A program made the translations under genes and the position numbers. A stretch of DNA of 64,000 nucleotides from Sphingomonas sp. OK281. GTDB lineage: Bacteria > Pseudomonadota > Alphaproteobacteria > Sphingomonadales > Sphingomonadaceae. Below, piece after piece: positions 60,517-64,000 of this stretch. Every line of letters begins with the position of its first letter. The stretch's first letter is position 1. The DNA lies in assembly GCF_900115295.1 (NCBI RefSeq), contig NZ_FOVZ01000002.1, forward strand, positions 372,001-436,000, read 5' to 3'. The notes beneath the pieces are model-generated. The model worked only from the letters and a program-made list of their open reading frames with translations, searched no databases and was not told the DNA's origin.

Positions 60517-62043
60517 TCAGTGGAGTGGGCAGCGATGACGATGGAGGGGTGCCATGACTTGCTGACGCCGGGTATGCCCTTGGTCGCCGAATGGACCGCC
60601 GACGTCGTTACAATAGATAGAGCGCTCCTTGCCGACTGCATCCACAATCACCCTCTTGTCGCTCCAACAGATAGCGATGTCGGTATCAATATGCCACGGC
60701 GCGTAGAGCGCGCGCATCGTGAAAACCTTATGGTTCCTGATCCCGCGCGCAGCACTCCATGCGTTCTTGATCGTGCTGTTCCGTTGCTCGGTCGGTCCGG
60801 TTGTCGGCGCTGGCTGGTCGCGGCCCAATAAGGCGATCGCGTCGTAATAGTTGAGGATGATGTCGCGATGGGTCCTGACCCGGTCCACGATTATCTTGAA
60901 CTGATTGACTATGTCGGGAGCCGAAGCGAGCCGGAAGAACAGGTCGATGTTGGCATCCGCCCCACGGCGATCGATGCGCTTCTCGACGTCATACACGGCG
61001 TGAAGGCGCATGGTCGCCACGAAGGCATGGCCAACTGCCCGATGCTTCTTGCACATGGGCTTCACGATCATCTGGTAGTCATCCAGCGTCAGCTGCTTGG
61101 TCGCGTAGAACGGGCGGCGCATGCCCAGAAGTTTCGACTTCGCATTCTTCAGGTCGTCAATGCGATGCTGCATACGCGTTAGGGGGTGCGTGCTGAACGG
61201 TGGCTTCCGCTTGTAATAAGGATCCGTCTTGCTGGTTGGGGGCAACGTGCCCCGCTTCCTGTACACCTTCTCGCACCAAGCGCGGCGCCGCCGTAGGAAG
61301 TCTAGGCGCTTATTGATCACGCTGTTCAGCGCCTCCTTCGCGCCTTTCAGCACATGCCACTTGTCAGCTACGTGGATCGCGTGTGCCGCGAATAGCTGCT
61401 TGAACACAGCGATGTTCGATCCGCCCATGTCGGAGACGACGATCTTCACTTTCGTGGGATCAATTTCCCGCCGGCGCATTTCTCCAACGATCTTGTCGGA
61501 TTCGCCGCCGTCGACGAGCGCAATCGAATGCCCTGTGCGGCCGTCGGTGACGTTCGTGAAAAGCTGCTTCCTGATGCGCAGATCATCGATCCCGAGAACG
61601 AGCGGCGTCGCGAAACGATGATTGTCCCAAAGGTGATGGGCTAGCCGATCTGAAACCCGACGGATCAATGTTTCGGACACCCCCGTCTCGATCGCAATGC
61701 CGGGTGCTGTCCGCCGGAACGATTGGTTCTCAACATAGCGAGCGAGCCTCGTCGTCAGGCTTGGAAAATCGTCTTCGGCAATGGCGGGCGTAGCGAGCGT
61801 GGCCGTCCTGCGGCACTTGCATATGAACCGGCTGCGACGGACAACGAGGCGACATCTTTTGCCCCGCATGGGTGAGTCCCAAAACTTCAGCTCCACCGAT
61901 CCATGTGGGCTCATCTGCCCTCCGCTCGTGCACGAGGGGCAAGTCGGCACGTCACCTACGACGTCGGCCGTTATTTGCACTTCAAGGAAAGTCTCTACGA
62001 CGTCGCGTACGATGAGACCGGGGAGGCCGAGCAATAGATCCAT
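60517..62043 (-). CDS. ISL3 family transposase
   Basis: A 508-residue transposase. The N-terminal zinc-binding part (CPSCTSGGQMSPHGSVELKFWD...CRRTATL) and HTH lead to the ISL3 DDE domain: LGIDDLRIRK (first D), VVSDMGGSNIAVFKQLFAAHAIHVADKWHVLK (second D), and TGPTEQRNSTIKNAWSAARGIRNH with the E. It looks intact. I could not define terminal inverted repeats, so the limits of the element are not given. Confidence 0.88.
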   Translation of the reverse strand: MDLLLGLPGLIVRDVVETFLEVQITADVVGDVPTCPSCTSGGQMSPHGSVELKFWDSPMRGKRCRLVVRRSRFICKCRRTATLATPAIAEDDFPSLTTRLARYVENQSFRRTAPGIAIETGVSETLIRRVSDRLAHHLWDNHRFATPLVLGIDDLRIRKQLFTNVTDGRTGHSIALVDGGESDKIVGEMRRREIDPTKVKIVVSDMGGSNIAVFKQLFAAHAIHVADKWHVLKGAKEALNSVINKRLDFLRRRRAWCEKVYRKRGTLPPTSKTDPYYKRKPPFSTHPLTRMQHRIDDLKNAKSKLLGMRRPFYATKQLTLDDYQMIVKPMCKKHRAVGHAFVATMRLHAVYDVEKRIDRRGADANIDLFFRLASAPDIVNQFKIIVDRVRTHRDIILNYYDAIALLGRDQPAPTTGPTEQRNSTIKNAWSAARGIRNHKVFTMRALYAPWHIDTDIAICWSDKRVIVDAVGKERSIYCNDVGGPFGDQGHTRRQQVMAPLHRHRCPLH

Positions 62044-62226
62044 GACGGCGATCTACGGGCCCGCTGGTTAAAAGCGGGTAGCTGCGGAGCGTTTTAGTAG
62101 GTGAACTGGCGCGGTGTGGGGGCCACTGTGGGAGCCGGCTGGCCGGCTTTGCTGCGGGCCCAGCATTCGCGACGATCGCGGGAGGAAGTTCGGTGGAGCG
62201 CGCGTCCGCCGACGCAACTCACTCCG

Positions 62227-62691
62227 TTACTTCCTTTTGCGGATCTTCTTCCGATCGGCCTTGTCGATCAGCGTCGGATAAACCTGATGCTCCGCATCCC
62301 ACCAGAGGACTTTCATGATATGTCCGCTCTTGATGCACCAGACCCGGTTCGGCCCGGTGAGCCGTAGCGACATCAGCTCGTCTAGATCGTCGCGCTTGAG
62401 TTCAACGAGCCGCTTCCTTGCGGCATCGCACAGGTTCGACACGGGAATTGGATGGGAGCCACCCAACGTAATCTCGTTCCAGTTCTTGCCCTCGAACTCG
62501 TAAAGTTTCTCGATAACTTCGCGAAACTTTACGTCCTCGGGAATGCTCCAACCGAACGGGCCATCCCGGTCGCATCCGCTGAAACGCCACGCCAGCGGGT
62601 GGCCGTCATCTAGCTCGGGCTCAGAAAACCGAACCTTTTTTTCCGGCTGCGGTTCGGCGCCGAACTTCGTCCGCTTGTCAGTCTTCGCCAC
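62227..62691 (-). CDS. Putative toxin partner of the Panacea-domain gene
   Basis: A 154-residue soluble protein. The C-terminal half (NLCDAARKRLVELKRDDLDELMSLRLTGPNRVWCIKSGHIMKVLWWDAEHQVYPTL) has the compact beta-strand pattern of RelE/ParE-like folds, but I do not recognise the family. It starts 10 bp after a DUF4065 antitoxin-like gene, the layout of SocAB and PanAT pairs, so a toxin role is inferred from position. Confidence 0.55.
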   Translation of the reverse strand: MAKTDKRTKFGAEPQPEKKVRFSEPELDDGHPLAWRFSGCDRDGPFGWSIPEDVKFREVIEKLYEFEGKNWNEITLGGSHPIPVSNLCDAARKRLVELKRDDLDELMSLRLTGPNRVWCIKSGHIMKVLWWDAEHQVYPTLIDKADRKKIRKRK

Positions 62692-62700
62692 AGTTTAGGT

Positions 62701-63129
62701 TCAGAGATTGCCGTAATATTCGGCCATCGCAGCATGGGTGATCTGCTGATTGCTACGTTCGCCATCGGGAATCCCGTCGCGCGCGCAGAGCCACGGATCT
62801 TCCTTATGCGTCAGGGCGCTCAACCAGGTGGCCGTCTTCTTTCCGTAATCACGGAGAACGACGTCCACGGTCTCGCGCTCGTCCTTGGTCAGCTTCGACG
62901 CATCCCCGCGGGGCTCTGCCGTGATCGTGAACTCGCCACGATGAGCCTGATAGAGATCGGGAACGACGGGACCGTTAGCCCAAGCCTCGATGCGATTCTT
63001 GAAAAGCGGCTTCTCGTCCCAGACCAGCGACCAAGCCTGGGCATAGTAAACCAGCTTCTGCAGCTTCATCGCCGTCAGAGACTTGGTCTTCTCCAGAATG
63101 TAGGCAGCCACGTCGTGAACGTCGGCCAT
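62701..63129 (-). CDS. Panacea-domain (DUF4065/SocA-like) antitoxin
   Basis: A 142-residue protein: VHDVAAYILEKTKSLTAMKLQKLVYYAQAWSLVWDEKPLFKNRIEAWANGPVVPDLYQAHRG, a clear DUF4065/Panacea domain. These proteins neutralise unrelated toxins (PanA) or deliver them to ClpXP (Caulobacter SocA with SocB). First gene of a two-gene leftward operon. Confidence 0.88.
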   Translation of the reverse strand: MADVHDVAAYILEKTKSLTAMKLQKLVYYAQAWSLVWDEKPLFKNRIEAWANGPVVPDLYQAHRGEFTITAEPRGDASKLTKDERETVDVVLRDYGKKTATWLSALTHKEDPWLCARDGIPDGERSNQQITHAAMAEYYGNL

Positions 63130-63244
63130 CGATTTTCACCTATTCGCTTGCACGCCTGCGATACCAACCGCTTCGTCTGCCTGGAGATAGGAGCTTACTG
63201 ACCCAACGTAAAGTAGGTGTGAATGGCCCAGGTTGGCGCCGCGG

Positions 63245-63958
63245 CTAGAAGCCAACGCCATACTTAGTGAGGAAGGAGGACGGGTTAAATCCAAGGTTGC
63301 CCGTCCCTCCGCCAAGCGCGCCGCTTTTGGACCCGCCGTAGCTGCTGCCGAGCCCCTGAGAGAGGCCGTAGGCACCGACAAGGCTGTTCAGGGATGAGTT
63401 GATGGTGGCGGCATTAGACATGGCCGCGGTCGCCTGGATATTGGCCGCGTTGTTGTTGTTCGCAGACACGCTGTTCGCGTAGTTTGCGCCCAGGTTTGTC
63501 TGGGCGCCAGCTGCCTGGAAACCTAGTGCCTGCTGCCCTTGCAGATTGCCGAGGTAGTTGCCGAACTCGTTACTCGCGAACGATTGCCCAAATTTCACAA
63601 GCGACTTCTGCGCGGCGCCGCTGTCGATCATGCCGCGGCTGCCCAGCGCCGATTGTACGCTGTTCTGGCCTTGCTGCAGCCGCGACTGATACTCGGTGCT
63701 GCCCTGATAGGTGTCGTATGCGGCCTTGGCCTGCGTGCTATCACCGAGACCCAGCAACCCCTGAATGACAGGCGTAGCGGTGTTGCCGGCTGCGACGTAG
63801 GGGGACAGTAGCGCCTTGCTGTCGGTGAGCTGCTGAGCCTGCAGAGCATTACTGGCCGCGGCTGCGTTCTTGGCGGTCTTCGCCGCCTTACTTGCTGCCG
63901 AGATCGACACGGCGCCACCAATGACGGCCGCGCCTGCGATTGCTGCTGCGATCGGCAT
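63245..63958 (-). CDS. Phage virion/internal-type protein
   Basis: A 237-residue protein with a hydrophobic Ala/Gly-rich N-terminus (MPIAAAIAGAAVIGGAVSISAASKAAKTAKNAAAAS), then Gln/Asn/Ala-rich repeats and a Gly/Ser-rich end. This composition is typical of DNA-ejection or internal virion proteins of podovirus-like prophages. Its start overlaps the stop of the next gene by 1 bp, as in phage operons. The prophage continues beyond the window. Confidence 0.6.
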   Translation of the reverse strand: MPIAAAIAGAAVIGGAVSISAASKAAKTAKNAAAASNALQAQQLTDSKALLSPYVAAGNTATPVIQGLLGLGDSTQAKAAYDTYQGSTEYQSRLQQGQNSVQSALGSRGMIDSGAAQKSLVKFGQSFASNEFGNYLGNLQGQQALGFQAAGAQTNLGANYANSVSANNNNAANIQATAAMSNAATINSSLNSLVGAYGLSQGLGSSYGGSKSGALGGGTGNLGFNPSSFLTKYGVGF

Positions 63959-64000
63959 CAGTGCACCGTCGTCAGCGAGGCGCTGAACTCGGGCAGGCCA
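63958..64000 (-). CDS. Upstream phage gene, C-terminal fragment (cut by the window edge)
   Basis: Only the last 13 codons are visible (GLPEFSASLTTVH and stop), overlapping the start of the next gene by one base (TGATG). No identity can be given. Confidence 0.45.
   Translation of the reverse strand, partial: GLPEFSASLTTVH

Noticed and set aside
60400..62110. Exact limits of the ISL3 insertion sequence
   Set aside because: I searched both flanks by eye for matching terminal inverted repeats and found none, so only the transposase gene is annotated.

Overview
The window looks like the chromosome of a Sphingomonas-type alphaproteobacterium. It is GC-rich and carries sphingomonad-style genes: a ~1540-residue NAD-glutamate dehydrogenase, CobS/CobT-like chelatase subunits, an EipA/DUF1134 protein, a PAS_5-type protein, BolA next to a GST, and GC-rich palindromic intergenic repeats. 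The genus is inferred from gene content and style; no rRNA is present.

Bases 1-21.7 kb are ordinary chromosome. The order is hisD (partial) and hisG, a DUF2332 protein, an RcnB-like protein, an epoxide-hydrolase-type hydrolase, NUDIX-pirin, BolA-GST, a DnaJ-like protein, cobS-cobT-RHH, a Fur-type promoter driving an iron-uptake cluster (TonB receptor, Sel1, PiuC, PepSY), the large GDH and a PAS protein.

Bases 21.8-42.85 kb form a composite island at a tRNA-Thr(CGU) gene. The 45-bp 3' end of the tRNA recurs, with one mismatch each, at 38703 and 42803. This gives two tandem segments. Segment 1 (21.86-38.7 kb) starts with a P2-like prophage cut down by deletions that fuse unrelated genes: tail-assembly protein to an integrase C-terminus, tail spike to tail sheath, and tail protein I against the terminase. 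It continues with cargo: a Cas2/SinR-like small protein, an XRE-ImmA protein with an unknown partner, a 1047-aa HD + Hsp90-type ATPase, an IS5-family element with a CTAG target duplication, and a replication-initiator-like HTH protein. Segment 2 (38.75-42.8 kb) carries a small exported protein and a one-polypeptide type IIG restriction-modification enzyme, with no integrase.

Bases 42.9-51.4 kb return to mostly chromosomal genes: SHOCT, SnoaL-like, GXWXG/DUF4334 and AraC genes, a shikimate-dehydrogenase-like enzyme, YgfZ, PyrC and EipA, ending at tRNA-Ser(GCU).

Bases 51.5-64 kb are accessory again: a ParB-like protein, a GNAT protein overlapping an unrecognised small gene (toxin-antitoxin-like), a six-gene operon of unrecognised small proteins facing an XRE regulator, HNH, RDD and other membrane proteins, an ISL3 transposase, a Panacea-type antitoxin with a putative toxin, and the edge of another prophage. 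The best candidates for undescribed biology are the cargo of segment 1, the deletion-born chimeras and the 54.5-56.8 kb operon.
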